DNA of 23,577 nucleotides from an uncultured Christensenella sp. (GCA_905195085.1 CAJJUK010000024.1:1-23577); one strand, 5' to 3'; shown: positions 15,040 through 23,573, numbered from the stretch's first letter. Program-made: numbers and translations. Notes: a model not told the origin generated them from the sequence alone.

Positions 15040-16839
15040 ATGCCTGGAATGATGAATATGAATAAAAACAAGGCTGTTGAAAAAGCAGAGAAAGGAACAT
15101 TTATGAAGTCGCTTGGAAAACTTCTTAAGTTCTGTAAAAGATATTGGGGTTGGATTATTCTTTCAATGATTTTTGGAGCAATTGCTGTTGTCTTCCAAAT
15201 TATTGGACCAAACAAAATTGGTGACATTGCCAACATAATCACAGGAAGTTTTGCAACCGGAATTGACGTTGGTGCAGTGACAGAAATTGCGATATTTTTG
15301 GTTTGCATTTATGTTGCTGGTGCGATTTTGTCATATTTTCAACAATATATAACCGCCACAGTGACACAAAACACTGTAAAAAGACTCAGACAAAACATCT
15401 CTAAAAAAATCAACAAATTGCCGTTGAACTACTTTGACACTCATCTTCATGGAGACATCTTGAGTAGAGTCACAAACGATGTCGACACCATTGGACAGAA
15501 CTTGAACCAAAGCATTGGTGGCTTGGTTTCAAACACACTTATGTTTATTGGTGTTTTGATTGTGATGTTTGTAATCGACTGGATAATGGCGTTTACTGTT
15601 GTTGGAACAACACTTATTGGTTTTTGTTTTTCTCTGATTTTTATGACAAAGTCTCAAAAATATTTCAACCAAAATCAAAAGAATTTGGGCGATCTAAACG
15701 CTCATATTGAAGAAACTTATTCAGGTCATAATGTTGTTCAACTTTTCAATGCGAAAGAGAGCACAGGAAAAGAATTTGCAAAAGTTAACAAAAAACTGTT
15801 CAGCACTGGTTGGAAATCACAGTTCATTTCCGGCGTTATGATGCCAATCATGAACTTTGTTGGAAATCTTGGGTATGTTGCTGTTTGTGTTGTTGGTGCA
15901 GTTTTGGCAGCAAATAGAGGAATTGAATATTATGGAACAATTGTTGAATTTATGATTTATGTCAGATTGTTCACAAACCCACTTTCTCAAATCGCACAGA
16001 GTTTGACAAGTTTGCAGTCCGCTTCAGCAGCATGTGGAAGAGTGTTTGAGTTCTTGGAAGAAAAAGAACTTTCAGATGAAAGCGACAAAACATTGGTTTT
16101 GGAAAATGTCAAAGGTGATGTGGAATTTGACCATGTTAAATTCGGATACAATCCAAACAAAATCATCATCAAGGACTTTTCTGCAAATGTTTATGCAGGA
16201 CAAAAGATAGCCATTGTTGGTCCGACTGGTGCAGGGAAAACAACACTTGTCAATTTGCTTATGAGGTTCTATGAGATTAATTCTGGAGATATTAAAATTG
16301 ACGGAGTGTCCACTAAGGACATCACAAGAGAGAATGTCCATGACTTGTTTGGTATGGTTCTTCAGGACACTTGGTTGTTTGAAGGAACGATCAAGGAAAA
16401 CCTGAGATATAACAATCCAAATGTCACTGACGAACAAATTGTGGAAGCGTGCAAGCATGTTGGTGTTGACCACTTCATTCAAACCTTGTCAAAGGGATAT
16501 GACACTGTCATCGATGATTCGGTCAATCTCTCAGCGGGACAAAAGCAACTCCTTACAATTGCAAGAACCATGATTGCAAATAAGCCAATGATCATTCTTG
16601 ACGAAGCAACAAGTTCGGTTGATACAAGAACAGAAATTTTGCTCCAACAAGCCATGGATAAAGCAATGGAAGGAAGAACATCATTTATCATTGCCCACAG
16701 ATTGTCAACAATCAAAAATGCTGATTTGATTTTGGTATTGAAAGATGGGGACATCATTGAAAAGGGCAATCATGAGGAATTGTTGGAGAAAGGTGGTTTC
16801 TATGCTGATCTTTACAACAGCCAATTTGAAGAAGTTTAA
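15040..16839 (+). CDS. ABC exporter half-transporter, catalytic subunit (599 aa)
   Basis: The partner of the preceding gene, starting one base after its stop, with AGAGGAGG as ribosome site inside the upstream gene. A short basic leader precedes six spans (about 36-330), then the ATPase domain. Walker A GPTGAGKT is at 394-401, signature LSAGQ at 497-501, Walker B MIILDE at 517-522 with catalytic Glu522, the D-loop SSVD follows, and the H-loop His is 553. All catalytic residues are present, so in the heterodimer one ATP site combines this Walker B/His with the VSGGQ of the partner and should be the active one, whereas the other site is degenerate. Probably exports a hydrophobic toxic compound; cargo unknown. 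Confidence 0.93.
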   Translation: MPGMMNMNKNKAVEKAEKGTFMKSLGKLLKFCKRYWGWIILSMIFGAIAVVFQIIGPNKIGDIANIITGSFATGIDVGAVTEIAIFLVCIYVAGAILSYFQQYITATVTQNTVKRLRQNISKKINKLPLNYFDTHLHGDILSRVTNDVDTIGQNLNQSIGGLVSNTLMFIGVLIVMFVIDWIMAFTVVGTTLIGFCFSLIFMTKSQKYFNQNQKNLGDLNAHIEETYSGHNVVQLFNAKESTGKEFAKVNKKLFSTGWKSQFISGVMMPIMNFVGNLGYVAVCVVGAVLAANRGIEYYGTIVEFMIYVRLFTNPLSQIAQSLTSLQSASAACGRVFEFLEEKELSDESDKTLVLENVKGDVEFDHVKFGYNPNKIIIKDFSANVYAGQKIAIVGPTGAGKTTLVNLLMRFYEINSGDIKIDGVSTKDITRENVHDLFGMVLQDTWLFEGTIKENLRYNNPNVTDEQIVEACKHVGVDHFIQTLSKGYDTVIDDSVNLSAGQKQLLTIARTMIANKPMIILDEATSSVDTRTEILLQQAMDKAMEGRTSFIIAHRLSTIKNADLILVLKDGDIIEKGNHEELLEKGGFYADLYNSQFEEV

Positions 16840-16899
16840 TTAATGAAGAATAAATAGAAAAGATTTTCGCATAATACAAACAAAATTGGAGGTTGTCTT

Positions 16900-17475
16900 A
16901 TGATGAGGATTCTTTTCTTTTTTATGGGGGTGCCTATGATGATTATGTCTTTTTTTGAGGCGATTGATGTGTTGCCTTATGTAACAAATTACAATCTTAT
17001 GGTTGATGGAAAAGTTGTTGAATTGTCAGAAACGGAAGTGCAGGGTTTGCAAGAACAAGTGGTCAGTCTTTTTGAAGGTTCTCACACCATGCCAGCATTT
17101 GGCGTTGTTTTTAATGATATGTATCAAGAAGATATAAAAAATGGTTATTTTGTTTCTTTAAAATTTGACTGTCCAATTCAAATAAACAATCTGCCGTTTG
17201 ATGAATTGGTTTTCAAAGTTGACAAAGATTTTCATGGTTTCAATCTCATGAGAGGGGAAAACGGAATTTTCCAAGGACGTTGCATTTACATTGATTTGCA
17301 GGATAAAACCATGGCAAACCTTTTTGAATACATTGAAAATTTGGACAGCGTTAAAAACATATCTTTAGACGAACCAGTCGAAGATATACAAGAAGAGATA
17401 GAGCAGACACCGACAGAAGATTTTTCTGATGACACAAATAAGAATGATGGCATGGAAAACAATCAAGTGGATTGA
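16900..17475 (+). CDS. Exported or membrane-anchored protein of unknown function (191 aa)
   Basis: GGAGG lies 10 bases ahead of the ATG at 16900. Residues 1-21 are strongly hydrophobic (RILFFFMGVPMMIMSFF) with an Arg at position 3, so this is a signal peptide or N-terminal anchor. No lipobox Cys is present. The middle (about 30-155) mixes strands and short helices, including YNLMVDGKVVELSETEV, which looks like a beta hairpin, and FVSLKFDCPIQINNLPF. The C-terminal 40 residues are acidic and low in complexity (EDIQEEIEQTPTEDF). No domain is recognised. It lies 60 bases behind the exporter genes in the same direction, with no clear terminator or good promoter in between, so it may be co-transcribed with them. 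Confidence 0.75.
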   Translation: MMRILFFFMGVPMMIMSFFEAIDVLPYVTNYNLMVDGKVVELSETEVQGLQEQVVSLFEGSHTMPAFGVVFNDMYQEDIKNGYFVSLKFDCPIQINNLPFDELVFKVDKDFHGFNLMRGENGIFQGRCIYIDLQDKTMANLFEYIENLDSVKNISLDEPVEDIQEEIEQTPTEDFSDDTNKNDGMENNQVD

Positions 17476-17522
17476 GAAAAATTATTAAAAAATAATTAAT
17501 TTCTTAAAAATACTAATAAAGA

Positions 17523-17555
17523 AGGTTTCAAAATTTGTGTTTTGAAATCTTTTTA
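17523..17555 (+). terminator. Terminator upstream of pflB
   Basis: AGGTTTCAAAA (17523-17533) pairs with TTTTGAAATCT (17540-17550) with one G-T pair and a six-base loop, followed by TTTTT. It ends transcription of the exported-protein gene and possibly of the exporter operon. Confidence 0.8.
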
Positions 17556-17573
17556 TTTATCATGCCAAAATAA

Positions 17574-17603
17574 TTGACAACGAAATGGGTTATGTAATAC
17601 AAT
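17574..17603 (+). promoter_or_regulatory. Promoter of the pfl operon
   Basis: TTGACA (17574-17579) and TACAAT (17598-17603) are 18 bases apart, just after the preceding terminator. The start codon is about 80 bases downstream of the expected transcript start, leaving an 80-base leader. Confidence 0.7.
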
Positions 17604-17623
17604 ATTTAGGAACAATAAAAGCT

Positions 17624-17646
17624 GAAAACACAATATCTTGTGTTTC
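17624..17646 (+). promoter_or_regulatory. Inverted repeat in the pflB leader
   Basis: AAACACAA (17626-17633) and TTGTGTTT (17638-17645) form a palindrome with a four-base TATC centre, some 15 bases after the expected transcript start. It could be a DNA operator or an RNA hairpin in the leader. No T run follows, so it is not a terminator. The half-sites are in the opposite order to a Rex box. Confidence 0.5.
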
Positions 17647-17689
17647 TGAATGAAATTTTACAATATATAGACAAAGGAGAATTAAAGTT

Positions 17690-19927
17690 ATGGAAAAAGT
17701 AGAATTTGAAGCATGGAAAGGATTTAAAGGCGATAAATGGAAAGAAACAATTGATGTTTCAGATTTTATTTTGAACAATTATAAGGAATATAGGGGTGAT
17801 GACAGTTTTTTGTGCGGAATCTCCAACAAGACAAAGAAGGTTTGGGAAAAATGCGAAAAATTGCTTGCTAAAGAAGCAAAAGTTGGACTTCTTGATGTGG
17901 AAACAAAAGCTGTTTCTGGGATTAACACCTTCAAGCCTGGATATATCGACAAAAGAAATGAGGTCGTTGTTGGACTTCAGACAGACAAACCATTAAAGAG
18001 AATTGTTAACCTTTATGGTGGGACAAGAATGGCAGAAAAGGCACTTGCTGCATATCACAGAGAACTTGACCCAACAATCAAAAAACATTTTTGGGAATAT
18101 AGAAAAACTCACAATGATGGTGTTTTTGATGCATACACACCAGAAATCAGAAAAGCAAGAAAAGCAGGTTTGATCACTGGGCTTCCAGACGCTTACGGAA
18201 GAGGAAGAATCATTGGAGATTATCGTCGTGTTGCTCTTTATGGAATTGACTTTTTGATTGAAGAAAAGAAAAAAGACAAGGAAAAAATTGATGTCTCAAG
18301 TGAAGAAAACATTCGTTTGAGAGAAGAAGTTGCAGAACAAATCAAAGCACTTGAAGAAATCAAAAAAATGGCAATGGGATATGGCTTTGACATAAGCAAA
18401 CCTGCAACAACAGCACAAGAGGCTGTTCAATGGTTGTATTTTGGATATCTTGCGAGCGTCAAAGAAAACAATGGTGCTGCAATGAGTTTGGGAAGGACAT
18501 CAACATTCCTTGATATTTTCATTGAGAGAGACATGAAGAAAGGTCTTTTGACTGAAGAACAGGCTCAAGAGTTGATTGACCAATTCATCATCAAACTTCG
18601 TCTTGTAAGACACTTAAGAACCCCAGATTACGATGAGATTTTTGCTGGTGATCCAACTTGGGTAACCGAAAGTGTTGGTGGTATGGCTGACGATGAAAAG
18701 AGTTTGGTAACAAAAAATTCTTTCAGATATTTGCAAACATTGATAAATCTCAATCCTTCACAAGAACCAAATTTGACTGTTCTTTGGTCAGAGAAATTGC
18801 CAAACAATTTCAAAAAATTCTGTGCAAAGATTTCAATTTTGACTGATGCAATTCAATATGAAGGCGACGATGTCATGAGAGAAATCTATGGTAATGATTA
18901 TGCAATTGCTTGCTGTGTTTCCGCAATGAAAGTTGGCAAACAGATGCAATTTTTTGGTGCAAGATGCAACTTGGCAAAAGCATTGCTCTATTCTCTCAAT
19001 GGTGGTTATGATGAAAAGTCTGGTGCTTTGGTTGTTGAAGGACTTTCCAAGAACACAGAGAAAGTTTTGACCTTTGACAAAGTTTTCAAAAACTATCAAA
19101 AAACTTTGGATAAAGTTGCAAAGACATATGTTGATGCAATGAACATCATTCACTATATGCACGACAAATATGCCTACGAAAGAGGACAAATGGCACTTCA
19201 TGACACTTGGTTGGAAAGACTTATGGCATTTGGTGCCGCTGGTTTTTCTGTTGTTGTTGACTCTTTGTCTGCAATCAAATTTGCAAAAGTTAAACCAATC
19301 AAAGATGAAAATGGATTGATTGTTGACTTTGAAGTTGAAGGCGATTTCCCTAAGTTTGGAAATGATGATGACAGAGTTGATGAACTTGGCGTTCAAGTGG
19401 TTGAATATTTCTTCGGTTGTTTGAAAAAACACAAATTGTATAGAGATGCAAAACACACCCTTTCACTTTTGACAATCACATCAAATGTTATGTATGGAAA
19501 GAAGACTGGGGCAACTCCAGACGGAAGAAAAGCGGGAGAACCTTTTGCACCTGGAGCAAACCCAATGCATGAAAGAGACTGTTCTGGTGCTTTGGCATCT
19601 TTGAATTCTGTTGCAAAAATTCCTTATTGCGACTGCTGTCAAGACGGAATTTCAAACACATTCTCAATTGTTCCTGATGCACTTGGGCATGATGAAAAAT
19701 CAAGAATTAACAACTTGGTTAACATTCTTGACGGATATTTCGTTCAAAAGGCACAACATTTGAATGTTAATGTTTTGAACAGAGAACTTTTGATTGATGC
19801 GATGAACAACCCTTGGAAATATCCAAATTTGACAATCAGAGTTTCTGGATATGCGGTAAACTTCAACAGATTGTCCAAAGCACATCAACAAGAAGTCATT
19901 TCAAGAACATTCCATGAGGCAAGATAA
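17690..19927 (+). CDS. pflB: Pyruvate formate-lyase (formate C-acetyltransferase, 745 aa)
   Basis: Glycyl-radical enzyme that converts pyruvate and CoA to acetyl-CoA and formate without oxygen, in the cytoplasm. Length (745) is as usual for PflB. The adjacent catalytic cysteines Cys408-Cys409 sit in [12 protein letters not shown]. The radical glycine is Gly720 in RVSGYAV near the C-terminus, followed by [20 protein letters not shown]. Conserved stretches such as [11 protein letters not shown] (170-180) and [17 protein letters not shown] are also as in known PFLs. AAAGGAGA lies ahead of the start. It overlaps pflA by one base, so the radical-activating enzyme is made together with it. Supports a strictly anaerobic or fermentative lifestyle. 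Confidence 0.97.
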   Translation: MEKVEFEAWKGFKGDKWKETIDVSDFILNNYKEYRGDDSFLCGISNKTKKVWEKCEKLLAKEAKVGLLDVETKAVSGINTFKPGYIDKRNEVVVGLQTDKPLKRIVNLYGGTRMAEKALAAYHRELDPTIKKHFWEYRKTHNDGVFDAYTPEIRKARKAGLITGLPDAYGRGRIIGDYRRVALYGIDFLIEEKKKDKEKIDVSSEENIRLREEVAEQIKALEEIKKMAMGYGFDISKPATTAQEAVQWLYFGYLASVKENNGAAMSLGRTSTFLDIFIERDMKKGLLTEEQAQELIDQFIIKLRLVRHLRTPDYDEIFAGDPTWVTESVGGMADDEKSLVTKNSFRYLQTLINLNPSQEPNLTVLWSEKLPNNFKKFCAKISILTDAIQYEGDDVMREIYGNDYAIACCVSAMKVGKQMQFFGARCNLAKALLYSLNGGYDEKSGALVVEGLSKNTEKVLTFDKVFKNYQKTLDKVAKTYVDAMNIIHYMHDKYAYERGQMALHDTWLERLMAFGAAGFSVVVDSLSAIKFAKVKPIKDENGLIVDFEVEGDFPKFGNDDDRVDELGVQVVEYFFGCLKKHKLYRDAKHTLSLLTITSNVMYGKKTGATPDGRKAGEPFAPGANPMHERDCSGALASLNSVAKIPYCDCCQDGISNTFSIVPDALGHDEKSRINNLVNILDGYFVQKAQHLNVNVLNRELLIDAMNNPWKYPNLTIRVSGYAVNFNRLSKAHQQEVISRTFHEAR

Positions 19928-20634
19928 TGTTTGAAATTGTGGGGAATATTGCAAGTTTTGAAACCATGGGGCTGGTTGACGGCCCTGGTGTGAGATTTGT
20001 CGTCTTTTTGCAAGGGTGTCCTCTTAGGTGTGCTTATTGTCACAATCCAGAGATGTGGAATCCAAAAGAAGCAAAAATTCAGATGACACCAGAAGAACTT
20101 GTGAAAAAAATCAAAAGATACAGAGTTTACTTCAAAGATGGTGGTGGAGTGACTGTCTCTGGTGGAGAGCCATTGTTGCAGGCAAAATTTGTCACTGAAG
20201 TTTTCAAGTTGTGCAAACAAGAGGGCATTCACACTTGTTTGGATACTTCTGGCTATGGCGATGATTATGAAGAACTTTTGGATTATTGTGATTTGGTTAT
20301 CCTTGATGTTAAAGAATTGGATTCCAATAAATACAAGGATTTGGTTGGAAAAGAGATGGGCAAATTTTTAAAATTTTTGAAAGTCTGTCAAGAAAAAAAC
20401 AAAAAGATGTGGTTCAGACAGGTTATTGTTCCGGGATATAACGACACAAAAGAGAGCGTTTTGGCATTGAAAGAATTTGCATCTAAATTTTCAAACATTG
20501 AAAAAATTGAATTGTTACCTTATCACACCATGGCGATAAAAAAATACAAGGAATTAGGAATTCCTTACAGGCTTTCGGACGTGCCTGCGATGGACAAAAA
20601 GAAGTGCAAAGATTTGGAGAAATATTTGAATTAA
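19927..20634 (+). CDS. pflA: Pyruvate formate-lyase activating enzyme (235 aa)
   Basis: Radical SAM enzyme that places the glycyl radical on PflB using S-adenosylmethionine and a 4Fe-4S cluster. The cluster motif CPLRCAYC gives Cys31, Cys35 and Cys38 (C-x3-C-x2-C), preceded by DGPGVRFVVFLQG, a family signature. GGVTVSGGEPLLQ carries the GGEP motif that holds the SAM amino group. DTSGYG and the VIVPGYNDT motif further on also match PflA. Length is close to the usual 240-250. The ATG overlaps the last base of the pflB stop (TAATG), a translational coupling seen in many Clostridia. Confidence 0.96.
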   Translation: MFEIVGNIASFETMGLVDGPGVRFVVFLQGCPLRCAYCHNPEMWNPKEAKIQMTPEELVKKIKRYRVYFKDGGGVTVSGGEPLLQAKFVTEVFKLCKQEGIHTCLDTSGYGDDYEELLDYCDLVILDVKELDSNKYKDLVGKEMGKFLKFLKVCQEKNKKMWFRQVIVPGYNDTKESVLALKEFASKFSNIEKIELLPYHTMAIKKYKELGIPYRLSDVPAMDKKKCKDLEKYLN

Positions 20635-20658
20635 GACTTGCGAAAGCAGGTCTTTTTT
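20633..20658 (+). terminator. Terminator of the pfl operon
   Basis: AAGACTTGC (20633-20641) pairs with GCAGGTCTT (20646-20654) across GAAA, with one G-T pair, followed by T through 20658. It overlaps the pflA stop codon. Confidence 0.85.
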
Positions 20659-20694
20659 GTTTTAAAAAGATTTGAATTGACAAAAATTTTTCTG

Positions 20695-21360
20695 ATGGAC
20701 TGGATATTGTTTGCTTTTTGCGGTTTTTATTTCATTAAGGGGTATTTCAAGGGATTTATCTCTATGGTTTTTTCATTGATTGGAACGTTTGCAATGCTGG
20801 TCATCGCATGGAAACTCACAGCATTTTTTTCTAACTATATTCAAAGTTGGTTTGGTGATAGCGTTTATGGAATGTTAAAAGCGGGGATTGATGAAATTAT
20901 GGCAGGGGAATTTGCTTCCATAGAAGAGTTTAGGACTGCTCTTATGCAAACAAGTTATGGCTCGCTTTTTGGATTGTTTTTAACCAATTTGATTGGAAAT
21001 GTATCTTTTGACGGGAGTCTGACCGCTGGTCAAATTCTTGCTCCTTCACTTTCTGAGTTGCTAATTAAAGTTATCACTTTTTTGATTATATTTCTGATTT
21101 TGATCTTTTTGCTTAAAATTTTGAGATTTTTATTAAATAAAACGATTAAAATGCTTGGTTTTCAAAGCGGTAATAAAATTTTGGGTGGTTTTGTTGGCGC
21201 AATAAAGGGACTGATTGTGTTTGGGATTGTCTATGTTGTTCTTGTTGCGATTTCAAATTTTACTCTTAACGAAGGTCTCTTGAGTTTTGTCCAAAGAGGA
21301 AATGTTTCTAAATTTTTATATGATAATTTGATAATAAAAATAATCAACCTGTTTTATTAG
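20695..21360 (+). CDS. CvpA-family membrane protein (about 221 aa)
   Basis: Opening MDWILFAFCGFYFIKGYFKGFISMVFSLIG matches the start of CvpA/colicin V production family proteins: a short hydrophobic span with Gly-Phe-x-x-Gly-Phe, then a second span. Four spans are visible in total: about 2-20, 25-48, 122-145 and 160-185. The family is involved in envelope homeostasis in other bacteria; its molecular activity is unknown. The ATG at 20695 is chosen because the family starts there. No ribosome site precedes it, and an earlier in-frame ATG at 20638 lies inside the pfl terminator. An in-frame TTG at 20677 is an alternative start. No clear promoter was found, so expression may depend on read-through. 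Confidence 0.8.
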   Translation: MDWILFAFCGFYFIKGYFKGFISMVFSLIGTFAMLVIAWKLTAFFSNYIQSWFGDSVYGMLKAGIDEIMAGEFASIEEFRTALMQTSYGSLFGLFLTNLIGNVSFDGSLTAGQILAPSLSELLIKVITFLIIFLILIFLLKILRFLLNKTIKMLGFQSGNKILGGFVGAIKGLIVFGIVYVVLVAISNFTLNEGLLSFVQRGNVSKFLYDNLIIKIINLFY

Positions 21361-21369
21361 GTTGATTAT
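21340..21369. terminator. Terminator shared by cvpA-like gene and the yab cluster
   Basis: ATAATCAACCT (21340-21350) pairs with AGGTTGATTAT (21359-21369) around GTTTTATT. On the minus strand it is followed by a T-rich TTTTTATTAT, so it is a proper terminator for the minus-strand gene ending at 21372. On the plus strand the tail is weaker. Confidence 0.8.
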
Positions 21370-21371
21370 CG

Positions 21372-21623
21372 CTAATTTTTATAGTTTTCTATGCTTTTTA
21401 AATAATTGTTCAACACAGATGTTTCTTCTGTTTCTGGTTGTTCGTCTTCAGGAAGTTGCGAAATGATGTCATCATTTTTATCGTTTGTGTCGTCGGTTTT
21501 GTCTTTAAGATTAATCATTATACCAATTTGGACAATGATGACAATGATTAAGATTGCGATCAAAACGATGCAAGTTATTTGAAATACGCTAAGTTTTTTC
21601 CACCATTTTTGTTTTTCTTCCAT
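21372..21623 (-). CDS. Small single-pass membrane protein in the divIC position (83 aa)
   Basis: Residues 1-14 are polar and cytoplasmic (MEEKQKWWKKLSVF), 15-37 are a single membrane span (ITCIVLIAILIIVIIVQIG), and the rest is a short acidic outside part (DKTDDTNDKNDDI, then QLPEDEQPETEET). In Bacillus and many Clostridia the order is yabP-yabQ-divIC, and DivIC has the same topology: short inside, one span, short outside helix. Here the external part lacks the leucine-zipper-like repeat of DivIC, so the call is by position only. It overlaps the end of yabQ by 35 bases, with AAGGAA as ribosome site. Could be a divergent DivIC (septum formation) or an unrelated small membrane protein. Confidence 0.6.
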   Translation of the reverse strand: MEEKQKWWKKLSVFQITCIVLIAILIIVIIVQIGIMINLKDKTDDTNDKNDDIISQLPEDEQPETEETSVLNNYLKSIENYKN

Positions 21624-21948
21624 TGTGTTTTTCCTTGAACTTATTGTAACACTTTATCGCTGGTTTGGCAAGAAAATTTTTGACTGTAAATCTTTGCAAA
21701 ATGAAAGAAATTGCAAAAGCGGCAATTGAAAAAAATCTAAATTCACCGTAATTAATTTTTAAATTTGTGAAAAAGCATATAAAAAATGTTAAAAAAACTG
21801 CAAAAAATAATAAAATTTGTGAAATTATTTTATTTCGCCTAAAATAAACGCATAAAATATTTTTTAAATCAAATAAAAATCCGCTTAAAAATCCACTTAA
21901 AGAAAGAAATAAAAATATTATTGGTTGTGACAAAGATTCATATAGCAT
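21589..21948 (-). CDS. yabQ: YabQ-like spore cortex protein (119 aa)
   Basis: A small membrane protein with about three spans (8-30, 43-62, 68-88) and a basic, charged tail. GFLSGFLFDLKNILCVYFRRNK, with the Gly-x-x-x-Gly-x-x-x-Asp core followed by a Arg-rich turn, matches YabQ, a protein needed for cortex formation in the outer forespore membrane. Its start overlaps the yabP stop by one base, exactly as in the classical yabP-yabQ pair. Short length and hydrophobic sequence keep certainty below that of yabP. In Bacillus it is made in the mother cell during sporulation. Confidence 0.75.
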   Translation of the reverse strand: MLYESLSQPIIFLFLSLSGFLSGFLFDLKNILCVYFRRNKIISQILLFFAVFLTFFICFFTNLKINYGEFRFFSIAAFAISFILQRFTVKNFLAKPAIKCYNKFKEKHNGRKTKMVEKT

Positions 21949-22196
21949 TATTTGAATAACCTTTTAATTAGATTTGTTTTTTCTTGTTTTGTTGTGTATT
22001 TGATTGAGTTTATGTTCCCAGAAAAAACCACTTCTTTGTTGTCTAAATCAAGTTTTGTGACTTCAATATTTGTTCCAGCAATGACGATGTTGCAATCTCC
22101 AACTTCAACAACCGCTTGATTGCTGGTTGACGAAAGAACTTTTGTTGCGCCATTGACTATTACCTTTTTTCTATCTTCTATGCAAATATTTTCCAT
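21948..22196 (-). CDS. yabP: Sporulation protein YabP (82 aa)
   Basis: A small cytoplasmic beta-rich protein of the YabP/YqfC family. IEDRKKVIVNGATKVLS opens with the family's 'ENR-K--L-GV--V-S' pattern, DCNIVIAGTNIEVTKLDLDN is the central strand pair with 'I-G--L-V--L-L', and NSIKYTTKQ closes with the 'I-S--Y' pattern, followed by a LIKRLFK end typical of YabP. AAAAGGAGA precedes the start. It leads a three-gene cluster with yabQ. YabP is required for spore cortex assembly. Its presence suggests the source organism forms endospores or descends from one that did. Confidence 0.88.
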   Translation of the reverse strand: MENICIEDRKKVIVNGATKVLSSTSNQAVVEVGDCNIVIAGTNIEVTKLDLDNKEVVFSGNINSIKYTTKQEKTNLIKRLFK

Positions 22197-22212
22197 ATAG
22201 TCTCCTTTTTGT

Positions 22213-22242
22213 TTGTCTTACATTGATTAATTTTTGTATAAT
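22213..22242 (+). promoter_or_regulatory. Promoter of the RluA-type gene, leaderless layout
   Basis: TTGTCT (22213-22218) and a perfect TATAAT (22237-22242) are 18 bases apart. The start codon at 22248 begins only 6 bases after the -10, where the transcript itself is expected to start, so the mRNA probably has no leader. Confidence 0.6.
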
Positions 22243-22247
22243 AAGAT

Positions 22248-23066
22248 ATGCTTAAAAAAGATATAATAGTCGAAAAAGATAAAAAATTGGTCAATCTCTT
22301 ACAAGATTATGGTTTTTCTTTTGCTGATGTCAACAAAATGTTGAGAAACAAAGATGTAAAAATCAACGGAAAGGCAATTCGAGATAATGTTGCGGTTCAT
22401 GCGGGCGAGCTTGTGACATTTTATTATTCTGCAGATATGTTGGAGAAAAAATATGAAATTTTGTTTGAAGATGAAGATGTTTATGTCGTCTATAAGTCGG
22501 CAGGCATAGAAGTTGAAGGTGAAAAAGGATTGGAAAATGTTCTTCCAAACGCCATTGCGGTTCACCGATTGGACAGAAACACGGAAGGTGTTATGATTTT
22601 TGCAAAAAATCAAATGGCGGAGAAAAAACTTGTTGATGCGTTCAAAAATCATAAGATTCACAAATTCTATATTGCAGAGGTTGTTGGAAAATTTGATGTT
22701 GAGAATCAAATTTTTAAAGGTTTTTTAGTTAAAGATAGTGAGAATTCCAATGTAAAGATTTATAATCAGAGGGTTAAAAATTCAGTTCAGATTGAAACCA
22801 AGGTGAATACAATCAAATCAGGGGTGGAAAGCAGTTTGGTTGAAGTGGAGCTTCTTACTGGAAAAACGCATCAAATTCGTGCACATTTGGCGTTTTTAGG
22901 TCATGCGATTGTTGGTGATGGGAAATATGGAAGAAATGAAATTAACAAAAAATTCAAACAAAACAGGCAAAAATTGGCATGTTTTAGGTTAAAGTTTGAT
23001 TTTGTTGATTTGAAAGGATTGAATTTTAAAGAATTTGTTAAAAAGCCAAAATGGGCAGAATATTGA
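22248..23066 (+). CDS. RluA-family 23S/tRNA-type pseudouridine synthase with S4 domain (272 aa)
   Basis: Residues 12-58 form an S4 RNA-binding domain (KLVNLLQDYGFSFADVNKMLR, then KINGKAI and AGELVTFYY). The synthase domain follows with the catalytic motif HRLDRNTEG (106-114), in which Asp109 is the catalytic Asp, and later KTHQIRAHLAFLGHAIVGD, also typical of RluA. The protein isomerises uridine to pseudouridine in ribosomal RNA; the exact site cannot be told. Length is close to the family's 280-300. No ribosome site precedes the ATG, but the S4 domain needs the N-terminus to start here. It is divergent from yabP by a 51-base gap. Confidence 0.92.
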   Translation: MLKKDIIVEKDKKLVNLLQDYGFSFADVNKMLRNKDVKINGKAIRDNVAVHAGELVTFYYSADMLEKKYEILFEDEDVYVVYKSAGIEVEGEKGLENVLPNAIAVHRLDRNTEGVMIFAKNQMAEKKLVDAFKNHKIHKFYIAEVVGKFDVENQIFKGFLVKDSENSNVKIYNQRVKNSVQIETKVNTIKSGVESSLVEVELLTGKTHQIRAHLAFLGHAIVGDGKYGRNEINKKFKQNRQKLACFRLKFDFVDLKGLNFKEFVKKPKWAEY

Positions 23067-23102
23067 TTGTCATAATTTGATTTTTTTGCATATTGAAAGA
23101 GT

Positions 23103-23573
23103 ATGAAAGAAACTCTTTTGAAAGTTAATTCATATTATGAAGGATTGATTCAGAATTTTTATGCGGGTGCAAAAGGTTGTTTTTCTGCCTTTATGCACTT
23201 TTTTTATCAATATAACCAAAGTGTGGTTTTTGCAAGTCAATATAGTGATTGTCTGAAAAGATTGTATGAAAAGGAACTGGAAAACTGCAATATTCTTTGT
23301 GAATTGTTGCTGAGAATGGGTGGTGACAACAAATTTTATTCCAGTTCAAGAAAGTTTTTGTCGGGATATAATGTTGATTATGTCAAAAATTTTGACAAAA
23401 TCTTTTTGTATGACATAGAGCTGTTGGAAATCAATGTGATTGAAGTCAAAAGTATGATTGCGAAGATTGAAAACAAAATCATCAGAGAAAAACTTAAAAT
23501 TGTTTTGGAGAATAAAAAAGAAAGTTTGAAAAATTTAAAAGAAAATTATTTCAAAAATAATTTAATTGATTAA
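23103..23573 (+). CDS. Divergent ferritin-like helical protein (156 aa)
   Basis: An all-helical protein with a weak ribosome site (GAAAGAG). YEKELENCNILCELLLRMGGDNKFYSSSRKFLSGYNVDYVKN and then FDKIFLYDIELLEINVIEVKSMI follow the order of ferritin-like proteins of Clostridia related to the Mn-catalase/CotJC group, with 'E-M-H-H-L-E-I-L--L---L-G-G-D' then 'W' and 'V-N-Y' and 'D-I-E---A-I'. The E-x-x-H metal motif would fall on Glu58-x-x-Asn61, so one metal ligand seems lost, while Glu109 in the second helix is kept. It may be metal-free or bind differently. The gene is complete, ending at the last bases of the window. Function unknown. Confidence 0.6.
   Translation: MKETLLKVNSYYEGLIQNFYAGAKGCFSAFMHFFYQYNQSVVFASQYSDCLKRLYEKELENCNILCELLLRMGGDNKFYSSSRKFLSGYNVDYVKNFDKIFLYDIELLEINVIEVKSMIAKIENKIIREKLKIVLENKKESLKNLKENYFKNNLID

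Noticed and set aside
17624..17646. Rex-type redox operator in the pfl leader
   Set aside because: Rex half-sites run TTGTG...CACAA, whereas here the order is CACAA...TTGTG, so it is kept only as an unassigned repeat.
18833..19456. Minus-strand open frame (207 codons) inside pflB
   Set aside because: Shadow of pflB with skewed Cys/Phe/Ile content and no start signals.
20638..20694. Longer CvpA-like start at 20638
   Set aside because: It lies within the pfl terminator hairpin and the extra residues do not fit the family's N-terminus.
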